The notes under the pieces were generated by a model. It saw nothing but the letters and a program-made list of their open reading frames with translations, ran no database searches and was not told the origin of the DNA. Both the position numbers and the translations under genes were made by a program. Shown in pieces: positions 1-11,636 of a stretch of 64,000 nucleotides of DNA. How positions within the stretch are numbered: the stretch's first letter is position 1; each line of letters starts with the position of its first letter. Location of the stretch: positions 372,001 through 436,000 of the forward strand of contig NZ_AP014631.1 of assembly GCF_000828855.1 (NCBI RefSeq), written 5' to 3'. The DNA comes from Metamycoplasma canadense (GTDB taxonomy: Bacteria > Bacillota_I > Bacilli_A > Mycoplasmatales > Metamycoplasmataceae).

Positions 1-1
1 C

Positions 2-3000
2 CCAATTATTTCTAAAGATTTACTTGAACAAATTAAAAAATACAAATTCATTGTTAATTTACTATCGGTTTCTCAAAAACAAAATGAATCAATTTTAAGT
101 CTTGAAAAATCAAAACAATATGCAGAAACCGCTTTTAATCCAACAAAAGAAATTTCGCATAAATACTCAGCAAATGCACAACTTCATATAAATAAAATAA
201 TTTCAAAACAAAATGACTTAAAAAACAACGCAAATAACATAAATAATTTGTTAAATTTATTTATTTCAAAAACAACATTGAGCAATGTAGATAAACAAAA
301 AATCGAAAATTCAGAAATATTGAATAGTTTTGAAAGTTTGGAATCCTATAATAAAGTTAATGAATTTATTAAAAGCAATCAACAAACCGCTAAAGCAATT
401 GAACAGGCGGATAAATCAATTGATCAAATTGATAAGTTATTTATTGAAATTACAAAAGAATATGGAAATTTAGATGATTTTTTAGAAGAAAAAGAACAAA
501 TTGAAAAAATCAAACAAGAAATTTATAAAGAATTAGAAAATAATGCAAATGTTGAAAAAATTAATAAATTAACACAACAAATTCAAAATATTTTTAATAA
601 AACAGCTGCAAAGAAAAAAGAAGGATCTATTGCGGTTAAAATTAAAAAAATAAATGAAAAAATTAATAATGTATTTCCAAATAATGATAATAAAGAACAA
701 AGCGTCGGTGAGAAAAATCTACGTGAGCGATTGAGTAAAATTTTAAAAGAATCAGAAAAACCAGGATTAACAAAAGAAAAAAAACTTGAACTTTTAAATG
801 AAGCTGAATCATTAAATGGAATAATAGAAAAAGTTAAGGAATTTGAAGAAAATATAGATAGTTTCAATAAAAAATCTGATGAATATAGAGATGATAGTGA
901 AATTTTAACTAGAGTTCCAGAATCAATAGCTACAACTAATGATAAAACGATTAATCAAATGAAATTATTGATTAATGAAATTATTATTGCTGAAGAAATT
1001 CCGACTATAGATAAGTTTCAAAATAAAATTAATGAACTTAATCAAAGAAAACAAGATTTAGAAATTTCATATAATAAAGATAAATTAGAAACTTTAACAC
1101 GTAATTTAGAAACTAAAAAGTATAATCTTGATGATGATAAAACTGATGCTACAAAGCTTCAATTTGATAAAGCTATTGAAGATATTACACATTATGCAAA
1201 AGAAAAACTAAATTCAGAATCATTAGTTGACTTACAAAATACTAGAACCTTAGTTTTAAAACAAAATGAGTTAATTGATACTTTGAATAAAGCGATTAGT
1301 GAAAAAGAAGCAATAAATTCTGATACCGGATTGAAAGAAGAAATTAAAGGTAAAAATGTTGCTGATTTAGATGAAATTATTAAAAATAATATGCCTAATT
1401 TGACATCCGAGCCAATTGATTCAACACAGTTGATCGAAACTAAGATTTCAAATGTAAAAAATGCTATTAAAGAATCAAAAGAAAAGCATGAACTATCAAA
1501 ATTAATAGAAAGTGATCTTAAATTAATTCTTAATGATAAAGAAAAAGTTAATAAAGCTCTTGCAACTGTTAATGCTGAGTTAGAAAAGCAAATTGCTAAT
1601 AATGAAGCTATAATAAATGCAAAATTAGGAACATATTCGGAAGATACAATAAAACAAGCTAAAAAATCTTTAGAACAAGCTATTAAAAAAATGAAAGATG
1701 AAAAAGCTAGATTATTAAAAGAGTTTGACGAAGTTAAAATAGCAACTGATGATATTCTTAGAACTATAGAAGAAAGAGTTGCATCAGATTTAGAAAATAA
1801 TAATCAATTTAAATTTGAAAACTTTGACAAAGTAAAAAAAGAGTATCAAGCTTTATTGGAAAATTCATTAGGAGCTAATATTGAAGATTTAAAACAAAAA
1901 CAACTTGAATTAAAACAAGCATATCAAAAAGATAGAGCTTTCAATGCTGCTATTAAATATAAAAAATTTATTGAGGACGAAATAACATCAAAAACTACTA
2001 ATATACCTGAAATTAATAAATTAGCAGAAAGCTTTAAAGATCAAATTGAAAAAAGATTAAAAGAAAGCTTTAGTACAAATGATGCAAATAATTTTATTAA
2101 TCTTATTCAAACTATGACTTCTTTTAATGATGTTCAAAAAGATATTCATGATTTTATCAAGGATTTAGAAGAAAAACAAAAAAATAATTCTGATATGATT
2201 GAAGCTGAAACTGCTATAAAAGAAGCAAAAAAATTGTTTAGTCAAAAATTTATACCTGTTGCACCATATGCAAAAGAAGATATTGATAATAAACAAAAAA
2301 TATTATTAGTAGAATTAAAGAAGATTGATGAAAAGCAAACCAAAAAAAGCGAAAACAAGATTTTAATAAATAAAATATTCAATAGTATTGATAATTTTAG
2401 ATCCAACCCAGAATTAGAGCTAGAAGATAGCCAAAATAATGATCGTGCATTAGTTAATAAGGTTTTAAATGAAATACTTCAAAAAGATGTAGATTTAGGA
2501 ATTTCGGTAGATCCAAACGTATCAAAAATAGTTGAAGAAAAATTAAACAAAATAAAAGAAGAAAATAAAAAAGCTGAAACCATAGAAGAAGTAAAAAAAA
2601 TAGAGCAAAAACTTAAGGCTATTGAAGAAATAAAACCATATATTAATGCATTAGCTTTAGAAATTGGTTCATCGCTTTATTTTATAAGTAATAATGATGC
2701 AGAAAACGACCCACTAGTGCGTTCTTTTATTGATAATGAGTTAAAAGTTTTGATTAACGAATCACGCGATCTTTATATCAATAATTTCGACGGACAAGAT
2801 ACTGAGGAAATTGCTAAAAAATCTATAGAAGCTATTAAACAAAGTATTATAAAAATTGAAAATTCAAAAGAAAATATTAAAAAAACAAAAGAAATTAAAT
2901 CTCAGCTTTTAAAAGCTCAAGAACTTAATTTAAATACAAATTATTTTTCTGTAAACAACCAAACTGCTGATTATAAAAAAGATATTATTAAAAAATGATT

Positions 3001-6000
3001 AGATAATATAGCTACTACATCTAATTACGATAAAAATATAACTGATAATCAACAAAGACTTGATTATACTTATGAAAAAATTAATGCAGCATATGATTTA
3101 ATTGCTAAAATTAAAGAAATTTCAAACGAAATCGAAAAATGAAAACGTGAACGCAGTTTAAAATCTGACATTCTAGAACAAACTGAAAAAGATGAAGAAT
3201 TATTAACTCAATCAATGTGAGATGCTGTGCCATCAAGTGCAAGTAATAATTTATCAACAGAAGAAATTAGAAAGAAAATTGAAACTCTTAATCAAAATTA
3301 TTTAGAAAAATCTGAAATAAGAAATCAAAGAGTTAAATTACTTATTGATATTAAGGATTTTGAAATAACAGAAGCGTTTTTATCATTAGATAGTAATCCT
3401 GTTTTAAAAGAAATTGTTTTAAAAAGAATTAAAAAAATAGGTTCTAAGATTTTAGATGCGAAAAATTTTAATCAAATTAAAGATATTAATGATCAATTTA
3501 CTAGATTAAAAGAACTTTTAGTCGAAGAAATAAAATTAGCTGAAAAAATCAATTCTTCAAAACAATATATTTCTACACTAGATTTAGACAGCGAAGTTTC
3601 GAATAAAAAAGATGAGTTTGTTTTAAAAATTCAAGAAAGTAATAACTGATTAGAAAAAGAAACTCCAGAAACTGCCGAAGAATTAGAAACACGTAAAAAT
3701 AATTTAGCAAAGCAAATAGATATTTTAGATTTACACAAATCTCGTTTAGATGTATTTAAAAGTTGAACTAACATTAAAGAAAAGGTTGAAACATCTACTA
3801 TTTTGTCGACAGAAAAAAATGCATTATTAAACAAAATGAAAACCTTTGCACAAGAAATTAATAGTGTTAAATTTAACGATGATACAAAAGCTTTAGAATT
3901 TGAAAATGTTGGCAATAAATGATTAAAAGGTCAAACGGAAACTTCTATCCCTTATTTACTTCAAGAAGCTATTAATTTTCAAGAATCTTTAAATAATGCT
4001 AAAAATGTTAATGCAACTTCTACCCCTCTTAACGGTCAAGATGTTACATCAGCAAAAATAAAAGCTGCTTATGATTTATTAATAAATGATATTACTGATG
4101 CAGAAGATTTAATTAAAAATGCTGAAAGTGCAACATTATTAAAACGTAAAGAAATAACAAATAATTTTTCTTCTCATATTGATCAAATTGTTAGTGCTAA
4201 AAAAGAAGCTATGGAAATCCTGGCATCAAAATCAAAAGAACTTTATAATGAGTTAATAAAAGACGATAATTTAAGAAATAATGAGGAACTTACTGAATTT
4301 AAAAAAGTATCAATTGATAATTTAAAGAGTTACAATTTACCAATTTCAGATAATAAAAAAGAAATAATTGAAACAATTGACAAATTAATTATTGATGCTA
4401 GGGATAACTATTTGTTGCAAATTAAAGAAATTTATAATAAACAAAATGAGGTAATATCTCAAACTTTAAATGATTTAAATGAATATAGTGTTGCAATATT
4501 ATCAGATAATATATGAATAAAAGAAACAAAAACTAAATTCGATTTATTAAAAGAATCAATAAATAAAATAAATATTTTTATAAAAAATAATATTTACGAT
4601 GAAAAACGTTTAAGTGAGTTTGCAAATTTTGAAAATCAAAATAATTATATTGAACAGTATTATATTGAAAATAATAAACTAGTTAACGAAGCTAATAAAT
4701 CTAAAAACAATTTTATTGAATCCATTTCAAATAACATTAAAGAAATATTAGGTGAAAATAACGGTAAGATAGGCACTTTAATAAAATCTATTGATAATTC
4801 TATTAATATTAACTCTGATTCAATAAATTCATTATCAAACTTATTTGAAAAATTAGGTTTATCTGAAATTAAGATTGATTTTGAAAACTTAAAGAAAGAA
4901 CATGAAAGATTAAAAGCGATTTTAACTAATTTAAATAGTGAATCTGAAAATAAAGCAAATAAATTAGCTGAAAATATAACAAATGTTAATAAACATATTA
5001 ATAATTTTGATATTTTTGTTGAAAAATTAAAAGTAAATATAACTAATTTAATTGAAAATCGTAGTAATATTAACGAAATATTAAATGGTGTTTTAAAATC
5101 TCCAACCGGAGATGATAAGAATAATATTGTTGCAGAATATGACAAAAAACATAATTTAGTTAAAACAATATTAGACCAGTTACAAAAAGTTGAATTGAGT
5201 GAATTTGTAAAATCATCATTTATAAACATTGATTCAAATACTATATCTAATTTATTAACTAATCTTAATACTTTTTATGATTTTGTTAATGATACAGAAT
5301 TTAATAAATTCTTTATTAATTCAATTAATAGTGATATAAAAACAAAAGAAAAATATACGCTTGAAGATTTTAAAGAAAAATTAGAGGAAATTACTAAAGA
5401 TATTAATGGTAAAAAAGAAATAGATATAACAAATAACGATTTATTATTACCAATGTTTGAAATGTTTGGAAATACACAGATAGATTTAGAAAATAAATTT
5501 AATCCAGTTAATGTTCGTACTTATTTAGTTATTGATAATGATACGAGCAAGTGATTTACCGAGATGAATGCTAATGAATCACAAAAAACAATTAAATTGA
5601 AATTACGTTATGAATATAAGCCATCTAGTTTATTTATATTCAGCAATTATAAAGGTTTTAGTCATGAAATTTCTAAAGATATTTCATTTACTACTGATAA
5701 AAAAATAAGTCTAAAACCAAAATCAAAAGATATTTTTTACAAGGATTATAAACAAGATTCAATAGGAAAAAATGCTAAACAAAAAATCGCAAACACAGAA
5801 CGTTTAGGATGAGTTGTATCTAATAAAGAAGAAGCTATTAAAAAATTTATTGAAAAATTCAAAAAGGCTTCAAAATTTGGTGATTCAAGTGAAGTTATTA
5901 TTGATTCTATAAATAATAAAATATATAAAATAAATAATAATAGCATTATTGGAACTGAGGAACTTAATTCAGATTTTAAACTAAAATTTATTCTTCCACA

Positions 6001-6688
6001 AGTGTTTATTTATCAACAATCAACACAAGTTAAAGGTGATACAAGTAAGCAGTTTATTAGACTAAAATTTGAAGAAGAGAAACGTTTAGTTGCTGAAATC
6101 GCATCTCCTGCACAACTTGTTGTAGGTAGTTTGAATTATCAAGCTAATAAAAATACAATTGAACTTATTAACGGTGTTCCTGATCAAAAATTATCAATGC
6201 CTACTGCACTCTTAACAACGATTAAATTTGAATTTGATTGAGATGATGCAACAAAAGATTTATCAATGTTTATAACTAGATATGAAACCTATCATGTTGC
6301 AAAACATAAACAATTAAAAGCCACTGAAGAACAAAAAAAATGAATTAATGACGAATTTAAATATACAACACATGAAGGCAATTATGATGCTTATGTTTGA
6401 AGTTCTGATAATTTTGCAAAATGATTAATTTTAAACAACCAAATATGAAAAACACCTGAAGGAAATAATTCTAATCCTCCTATTTACACTAGAGATACTA
6501 ATCCTAACAATGATTATCCAGGTGAGGAAAAAGACAATAAAATAATTGTTAAAAATCCTAGATTTACAGGTGTATATATAAGAACAGAATCAAACGGTAA
6601 TCAAGTTTCGGCAACCGGACCGGACGCAATGAATATTTACAATTCAGGAATTGAATTTTTTGAATTAACTGATATAAAAAATGAATAA
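2..6688 (+). CDS. Giant coiled-coil surface protein, 5' end outside window
   Basis: One reading frame stays open from the first bases to TAA at 6686-6688 when TGA is read as Trp, giving more than 2,228 residues. The start and any signal peptide lie upstream of the window. Most of the protein is Lys/Glu/Asn/Ile-rich heptad-like sequence with almost no Cys or Pro, as expected of long coiled coils. The last 450 residues or so differ: they are richer in Trp, Tyr, Gly and Pro and look like a folded C-terminal domain. Very long proteins of this kind are common in mycoplasmas and are usually surface-exposed or cytoskeletal; attachment is possible but not shown here. A strong hairpin follows the stop. 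The family is not recognised. Confidence 0.85.
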
Positions 6689-6727
6689 AATAAAAAATTA
6701 ATTTAAAGTTTTATTTAATTTTATAAC

Positions 6728-6777
6728 AAACCCTAAAAGTTAAACCAAGTAAATTGGAAAAGCTTTTGGGGTTTTTA
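6728..6777 (+). terminator. Terminator built from an IS-end-like hairpin
   Basis: AAACCCTAAAAG at 6728-6739 pairs over 12 bp (with G-T pairs) with CTTTTGGGGTTT at 6763-6774, and the right arm runs into a T tract. It lies 40 bp after the stop of the giant protein. The same sequence occurs inverted at about 9163-9206, at the upstream end of an IS3-family remnant, so this terminator is probably a leftover IS end. Confidence 0.7.
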
Positions 6778-6833
6778 TTATTAGTTTTTTATTTTTATAA
6801 GATAAAAAATAACGAAAACATTTAGTTTATAGT

Positions 6834-7345
6834 TAACCCCAAAAGTTGGACTAAAAAAATTATTTTAAATTGTTTTTTACGGAATGATATCTATTTTTTA
6901 GATGTCATTCCTTTTAATTTTGTAATTATTCTTTTTTCATTGTAATACTTTATATATTTATGGATAACTTTTTTAACTTTTCTAATGAGCGAAACTAATA
7001 AAATACTTCATTTTTTATTGTACTAAAGAAAATTTTAATTGTACAATTGTCATGGCAATTGCCTTTTTATACATGTTTTGCAAAATATTTTTTTATTTTA
7101 AAATCTTGAGATATTAATCCATTTGATATTGTCATCCTTATTTTCTTTATTTAAAGATTTTAAAATATAAAAATTGTTTATTTTGATAATTTAAAGAATA
7201 AGAGCATATTTTTTAATAAATATTTATACCTTGATTCGTCACTACAGTTACTTTTTCTTTTCTTGTTGCATTTCCTTTGTAGAGCTAAGACTCTCAATTT
7301 TTTTAGTAGATCATAATTTAGTATTATGTTCTTTTTTAGGGTTAA
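6834..7345 (-). mobile_element. IS3-family remnant, copy 1 (decayed transposase)
   Basis: Read on the minus strand, this stretch encodes pieces of an IS3-family orfB transposase. One piece resembles the KGNCxDN...FFSxxKNE block, with Lys in place of the catalytic Glu. The other is the C-terminal block containing YIKYYNEKRIITKLKGMT. The frame is broken by stops and by loss of two bases in the codons after KGMTSKK. The transposase end lies at 6860. Next to it, TTAACCCCAAAAGTTGGAC (6834-6852) is the right inverted repeat, and a partial left repeat (AGGGTTAA) lies near 7338-7345. It is not mobile by itself. This and the terminator above explain most of the 6689-7577 gap. Confidence 0.75.
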
Positions 7346-7453
7346 TTTTATTTAGAAATATAGTAATAAAAAAACTCTTTATTTATGTTATTGATATTTA
7401 ATGTTAGGGACATCGACAGATATGTATTTATTACTATAAAAACGTGTAATTAT
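7338..7453 (+). repeat. Duplicated upstream block, copy A
   Basis: This block starts AGGGTTAATTTTATTTAG and continues to ACGTGTAATTA. It is repeated with few changes at 9196-9300. Both copies sit between an IS3 remnant and a poly(A)-containing promoter region, in front of two different surface-protein genes. It has no coding capacity. Confidence 0.75.
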
Positions 7454-7474
7454 TTTGAATTTTGACATTAATTC

Positions 7475-7518
7475 TTGCCAATTTGCCAAATTCAAAAAAA
7501 AAAAAAAAAGAATAAAAT
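7475..7518 (+). promoter_or_regulatory. Putative phase-variable promoter with 16-A tract
   Basis: Two overlapping TTGCCA boxes (7475-7480 and 7483-7488) are followed by an uninterrupted run of 16 A (7494-7509) and a TAAAAT box (7513-7518). If these are the -35 and -10 elements, the A-run sets their spacing: 24 bp now from the nearer box, against the usual 17. M. hyorhinis vlp genes are known to switch by changes in a promoter poly(A) tract. The same arrangement here is inference. Confidence 0.5.
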
Positions 7519-7577
7519 TTTTTTATAAAAAATAAAAATTTGAAAATTAAATAAATTAGTAGAAGAAGGAAAAAAAG

Positions 7578-8294
7578 ATGAAAAAACTAAAAAAAATTTT
7601 ATTAACTTTTGGTTTTTTAGCTCCCTTAACAACATTACCAGTAATATCGGCAGCTTGTGATAATAAAAAAGAAGAAAATTCAAAAGATATAAATGAAGAA
7701 ATTAACAAAATAAAAAAAGAATATGAAGATTTACAGAAAAAAACTAATTTATTAATTTCTTCAACATCAGAAAAAGAAAAGAAAGAAAAAGATTTACAAA
7801 AACTTTTAGATGATAATACTAAAAAAATTGCAGATTTAGAAAAAGAAATTAATAAATTAGAAGAAAAAGAAAGAAAAACAAAAAAACTAGAAGAATTAAA
7901 GAAACTTAATAATCAATACTTAGGTTTAGCAGATGCTCTTAAAGATGGTTTTGCTGAATATCCAGAACTAGGTGAAGATAAAGAAGATGGTTCATTCAAT
8001 GACTCTGAAGAAGATGAACTTGGAACCGATAGTGAAGATGGTTCATTTACTAATGACGGTCAAAATATAGAAAAAGATAGAAAAACAAAAAAACTAGAAG
8101 AATTAAAGAAACTTAATGATCAATACTTAGGTTTAGCAGATGCTCTTAAAGATGGTTTTGCTGAATATCCAGAACTAGGTGAAGATAAAGAAGATGGTTC
8201 ATTCAATGACTCTGAAGAAGATGAACTTGGAACCGATAGTGAAGATGGTTCATTTACTAAAGACGGTCAAAATATAGAAAAAAAGAAAAAATAA
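7578..8294 (+). CDS. Variable surface lipoprotein with tandem repeats
   Basis: This encodes 238 residues. A signal peptide ends in a lipobox with Cys27 (...VISAAC), so the mature protein should be lipid-anchored on the outer membrane face. Residues 28-98 form a charged coiled coil. Residues 99-167 and 168-236 are two nearly identical 69-residue repeats, rich in Glu and Asp and containing EDGSF twice each, and the protein ends in a Lys tail. An AGAAGGAAA ribosome site lies just before ATG. The layout (signal, short constant part, acidic repeats, poly(A) promoter upstream) resembles variable lipoproteins such as Vlp of M. hyorhinis. The N-terminus also resembles the broken lipoprotein gene at 12286-13102. 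Exact function is unknown; antigenic or size variation is inferred. Confidence 0.85.
   Translation: MKKLKKILLTFGFLAPLTTLPVISAACDNKKEENSKDINEEINKIKKEYEDLQKKTNLLISSTSEKEKKEKDLQKLLDDNTKKIADLEKEINKLEEKERKTKKLEELKKLNNQYLGLADALKDGFAEYPELGEDKEDGSFNDSEEDELGTDSEDGSFTNDGQNIEKDRKTKKLEELKKLNDQYLGLADALKDGFAEYPELGEDKEDGSFNDSEEDELGTDSEDGSFTKDGQNIEKKKK
7872..8285 (+). repeat. Two tandem 207-bp repeats within lipoprotein gene
   Basis: Unit 1 is 7872-8078 and unit 2 is 8079-8285. Both are in frame (69 codons) and differ at only a few bases: Asn to Asp near the start, Asn to Lys near the end, and the final codon. Near identity implies recent duplication, so copy number could change by recombination or slippage. 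Confidence 0.95.
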
Positions 8295-8311
8295 ACGAAT
8301 CAATATAATCA

Positions 8312-9206
8312 AGCACAGAAGTTTGACTAAAAAAATTATTTTAAATTGTTTTTTACGGAATGATATCTATATTTTTTAGGTGTCATTCCTTTTAATTTTG
8401 TAATTATTCTTTTTTCATTATAATACTTTATATATTTATGGATAACTTTTTTAACTTTTCTAATGAGTGAAACTAATAAAACATTTCATTTTTCATTGTA
8501 CTAAAGAAAATTTCAATTATACAATTGTCATAACAATTACCTTTTCTAGACATGTTTTGCAAAATATAAAAATTATTTATTTTGATAATTTAAAGAATAA
8601 GAGCATATTTTTAATAAATATTTATACCTTGATTCATCACTACAGTTACTTTTTCTTTTCTTGTTGCATTTCCTTTGTAGTACTAAGACTCTCAATTTTT
8701 TAGTAGATCATTTTTATTTTTAATTTAGTACTATGTTCTTATAGTTCTTTAATTTTTAAATGCATTTTATTTAAATTATTTTGCTGTTATTTCTTATTTT
8801 AGTTTTCATTTTTCTAGGCGTTACTTGTTTTATTTTAAGGCTTTTATAATCTAAATTTAAATATTTTTTTACTCATGAATAAATTAAACTAACATTTATT
8901 TTAATTTTTTAGCAATATTACTCAAAGAATTACTGCTTTTATTTTTTTTGATAATTTTAATCTTAAAATCATATGAATATTTATTATTTTTATGTTTTTT
9001 AATTAAATCTTCATTTCTATGAATTTTATATAAAGAATAAATAGTGTTTAATGTTGTTTTTCAAATTTTGTACAAATTCATTACATATTTTATGTCTCAC
9101 TATTTTTTAATAATTTAATTATATTTAATATATCTTCTAATTTTAATTTCATATAAAAACCCTAAAGTTTTTCTAATTTACTTACTCTAACTTTTAGGGT
9201 TAATTT
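8312..9206 (-). mobile_element. IS3-family remnant, copy 2 (orfA and orfB relics)
   Basis: This is the most complete of the three copies. On the minus strand, orfA starts near 9152 and keeps a helix-turn-helix-like stretch with YSYDFKIKIIKK and SLSNIAKKLK, but has early stops. The orfB relic contains MSRKGNCYDN followed by FFSTMKNE, a stop, then YNEKRIITKLKGMTPKKYRY and a terminal TAA at 8336-8338. The left inverted repeat lies at about 9182-9203 and a degenerate right repeat at 8312-8330. The MSRKGNCYDN block is typical of the IS150 group of IS3. The middle of the transposase is deleted or scrambled. An apparent plus-strand ORF at 8467-8703 is only the antisense of this relic. Confidence 0.75.
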
Positions 9207-9300
9207 TATTTAGCAATATAGAAATAAAAAAACTATTTATTTTTGCTAATGTTAGGGACATAGTCAGATATGTATTTATCACTATAAAAACGTGTAATTA
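9196..9300 (+). repeat. Duplicated upstream block, copy B
   Basis: This is the second copy of the block at 7338-7453, again directly beside an IS3 left end. It shares the segment from ATGTTAGGGACAT to ACGTGTAATTA. It is the distal upstream region of the gene at 9835. Confidence 0.75.
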
Positions 9301-9690
9301 GCGTAATTGAGACATAAAAAGGTTTTGCTTACTTTTTATATAAGTTAACATTCTAATCTTTCATGGTATTGCGTTGCTTCAAACGAAAATTTATTTTTGT
9401 TTTAGTTATTCTTAATGCAAATAAATGCAACTTTACCGTTAATAAATCTTTATTATTATTAAACTCTTACTTTTTCTAATACTAAATCAAAAAGAAAATC
9501 ACAAAACTTATGCTGTTCTTAATTATTTGTAAATTTTTTAAATCGTTAATAAATATGATTTAACAATTTTAAATTTCTTACTTGTCTTATTTCAAAATCG
9601 CCTAAAATAAAAAGAAAAATTGTTTTTAGAATTTTTTTAACTATTTAACTTATATCTTAAAATACATTTTTTTACTATTTTAGTATTAAA
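9301..9690. other. Intergenic stretch without recognisable gene
   Basis: This is AT-rich sequence with no open frame of useful length, no tRNA-like fold and no clear hairpin with a T tract. It is probably decayed DNA between the duplicated block and the poly(A) promoter of the next gene. Confidence 0.5.
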
Positions 9691-9692
9691 TG

Positions 9693-9727
9693 TTGCCAAT
9701 TTAAAAAAAAAAAAAAGAAGTTAATAA
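9693..9727 (+). promoter_or_regulatory. Second poly(A)-tract promoter candidate (14 A)
   Basis: TTGCCA at 9693-9698 is followed by ATTT, a run of 14 A (9703-9716), GAAG, and a TAATAA box at 9722-9727. The core TTGCCAATTT plus poly(A) plus G is shared with the element at 7475-7518. The A-run lies between the putative -35 and -10 boxes, so its length would set promoter spacing. Confidence 0.45.
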
Positions 9728-9834
9728 TTATGTTAGTAGAAAAATTAAAAATTTAAAAAATTGGAAATCTTATTATTTTATGTCTTTAATTTTTTGGATC
9801 TAAAACTAAATAAAAAAATAAGAGGAGTAAATTT

Positions 9835-11547
9835 ATGAAAAAAAGAACTAAAAAAATTTTAGTGACAGGTGCAATTGCGGCAACTGTAATAGTAGCAATA
9901 GCCGCTACAGTAGCAAGTGTAGTAAATGTTAAAAAGAAAAAGCAAGTGCCAATTGCAAAAATTGATGAAAATAAAATTATCAAAAATAAAAAACCACAAC
10001 CTTTACCTAAAAAAACACAACCATTAGGCACTATTGATCCTACTAAGATTATTAAAGCGAAAAAACAAGTGCCAATTACTAAAATAGACACTTATAAAAT
10101 TATCCCAAATAAACCTTTTATCAAGATTAGCGAAATTACTAATAATAAAAAAGTGCCAAGTATTTTGAAACGCATTAGTGAAAACGCTAAAAGCGAAATA
10201 TGAGAACAAATTTATGAAAATATTAAAGCTGTAGCTTCACCCAAGTTGGAACGAGATAATAAATTATTACAAGAGGCACTTGAAAAAGCTAGACAAGAAA
10301 TTAGCCAAATAGATTCATTAAGTAAAGTGGAACAAAATGAATATAACCAAATGCTTAGTTTCATTGATAGTGTTTCAAAAATACCTGAAATTGAGCAAAT
10401 AGTGCTAAAAGCGCATCAAGCAGCACAAGTTAAACAAGAGTTGCAAGAGTTATTCAAAGGCATTACACTTTCGAATTATGAAACTAACAAAGTAGACTTA
10501 TCATTTACTTTAAGCGGAGATTCAGCAAAAATAGCTAAAATCAAAGAATATATCACCAGTGAAAAATATGGATTAAAAGTATATTCATCATCTCCTTTAA
10601 TTGAAGAAGGTAGTGAATATTTTGATCCAGCTACAAAACAATTGATAAGTGAAAAAAATATTGTTGATGCTGAAGAGCAAGTTTTACATCTATATACACG
10701 TTTAGAGACTAATTCATTGATTCCACCAACTACTGTTGATTTTTATAATGATGAATTTAAAGTTTCAGTGCCTATGACAACTAAATGAGCAGAGCAAATT
10801 AAATATGAAGACAAGGAAATTATTACCGGAATATCAATTGGCACTACGCGCGAGCAAGTTGCAGAATTTAAACAGTTAATTGCTAAGGATTATAATTATG
10901 CAATAAATGTTGATAATAAAACCAACTTAAATGATGTAATTAAAGATCTAAAAGAAGCATATCAAAAAGGTGGTAAAGAAAAAGATAAAATAGATAAAAA
11001 AGTTATTTATCTAAATAAACTTTTAAAAACAATCGATACTTTATTACATACCCGAAATCAATATGTACAGTATAAAACACTTCCAACTTCTGATCAAGAT
11101 AAATACGACGAGTTTATTAAAAAACATATTGCAACATCATTCAATGAAATATGAAAATTATTTGAAAATAAAAATCTTACTGATGAAATAGACACCAAAA
11201 TCAGTAACTTATTAAATGTTCAATTTATGGCACTTAGTGATTTAGACACGTATAAAAGCCATCAAAAAATTGATGAATGATTAAGCGGCGATGTGGATTA
11301 CACATTTACTACAAACAGAAAACTTATTGATGTATTAAAAGAAAAGTTGGTTAGTGAGCAAATAAAACTAAAAACAATTGAATGATTAGTTAATGAAATA
11401 TTTAAAAGCTCTGATTATGAATTAAGTCCTGAAATAAAAGATCAATTATTATTAGAAGTGATAGATAAAGATCAAACCGACGGTTATTTTGACTATCAAA
11501 ATGAAATAAAACAAAAGTTAGAAAAGTATAAAAAAAATAACGCTTAA
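9835..11547 (+). CDS. Membrane-anchored surface protein (570 aa)
   Basis: A good ribosome site (AAGAGGAG) precedes ATG. Residues 1-8 are basic and residues 9-31 form one hydrophobic segment rich in Ala and Val with no lipobox Cys, so this is a signal anchor. Residues 36-95 contain repeated KKQVPI(A/T)KID...KII units with Pro-Lys linkers. The rest is predominantly helical and charged. The frame is continuous through several TGA-Trp codons to TAA at 11545-11547. A decayed paralogue of its C-terminal part follows at 11637-12078. The poly(A) promoter candidate and duplicated block upstream suggest variable expression. The family is not recognised; surface location is inferred from the anchor and context. 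Confidence 0.8.
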
Positions 11548-11564
11548 TTAGTGTTATTTTTTAT
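11536..11564 (+). terminator. Terminator overlapping the stop codon
   Basis: AATAACGC (including the last sense codons) pairs with GTGTTATT across a 7-base loop, followed by a run of T. It ends the gene at 9835-11547. Confidence 0.6.
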
Positions 11565-11636
11565 TATGTAATCAATATTTGTTAAATAAGGTATAACGAA
11601 ATCCTTTATTAAATAGGTTATAAAACCATGGACGTA

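Noticed and set aside
4660-5229. Minus-strand ORF of 189 codons under the giant coiled-coil gene
   Set aside because: It is a shadow frame created by Lys/Asn/Ile-rich codons on the other strand; it is Phe/Leu/Ser-rich and has no start context.
7492-7683. Minus-strand ORF across the poly(A) tract
   Set aside because: It is antisense to the lipoprotein start, and its poly-Phe tail is the A-run read backwards.
8467-8703. Plus-strand ORF of 78 codons
   Set aside because: It is the antisense of the IS3 transposase relic and has no ribosome site or plausible protein composition.
6689-9834. CRISPR or other regular array
   Set aside because: The repeats are one duplicated block and IS fragments, without regular short repeats and spacers.
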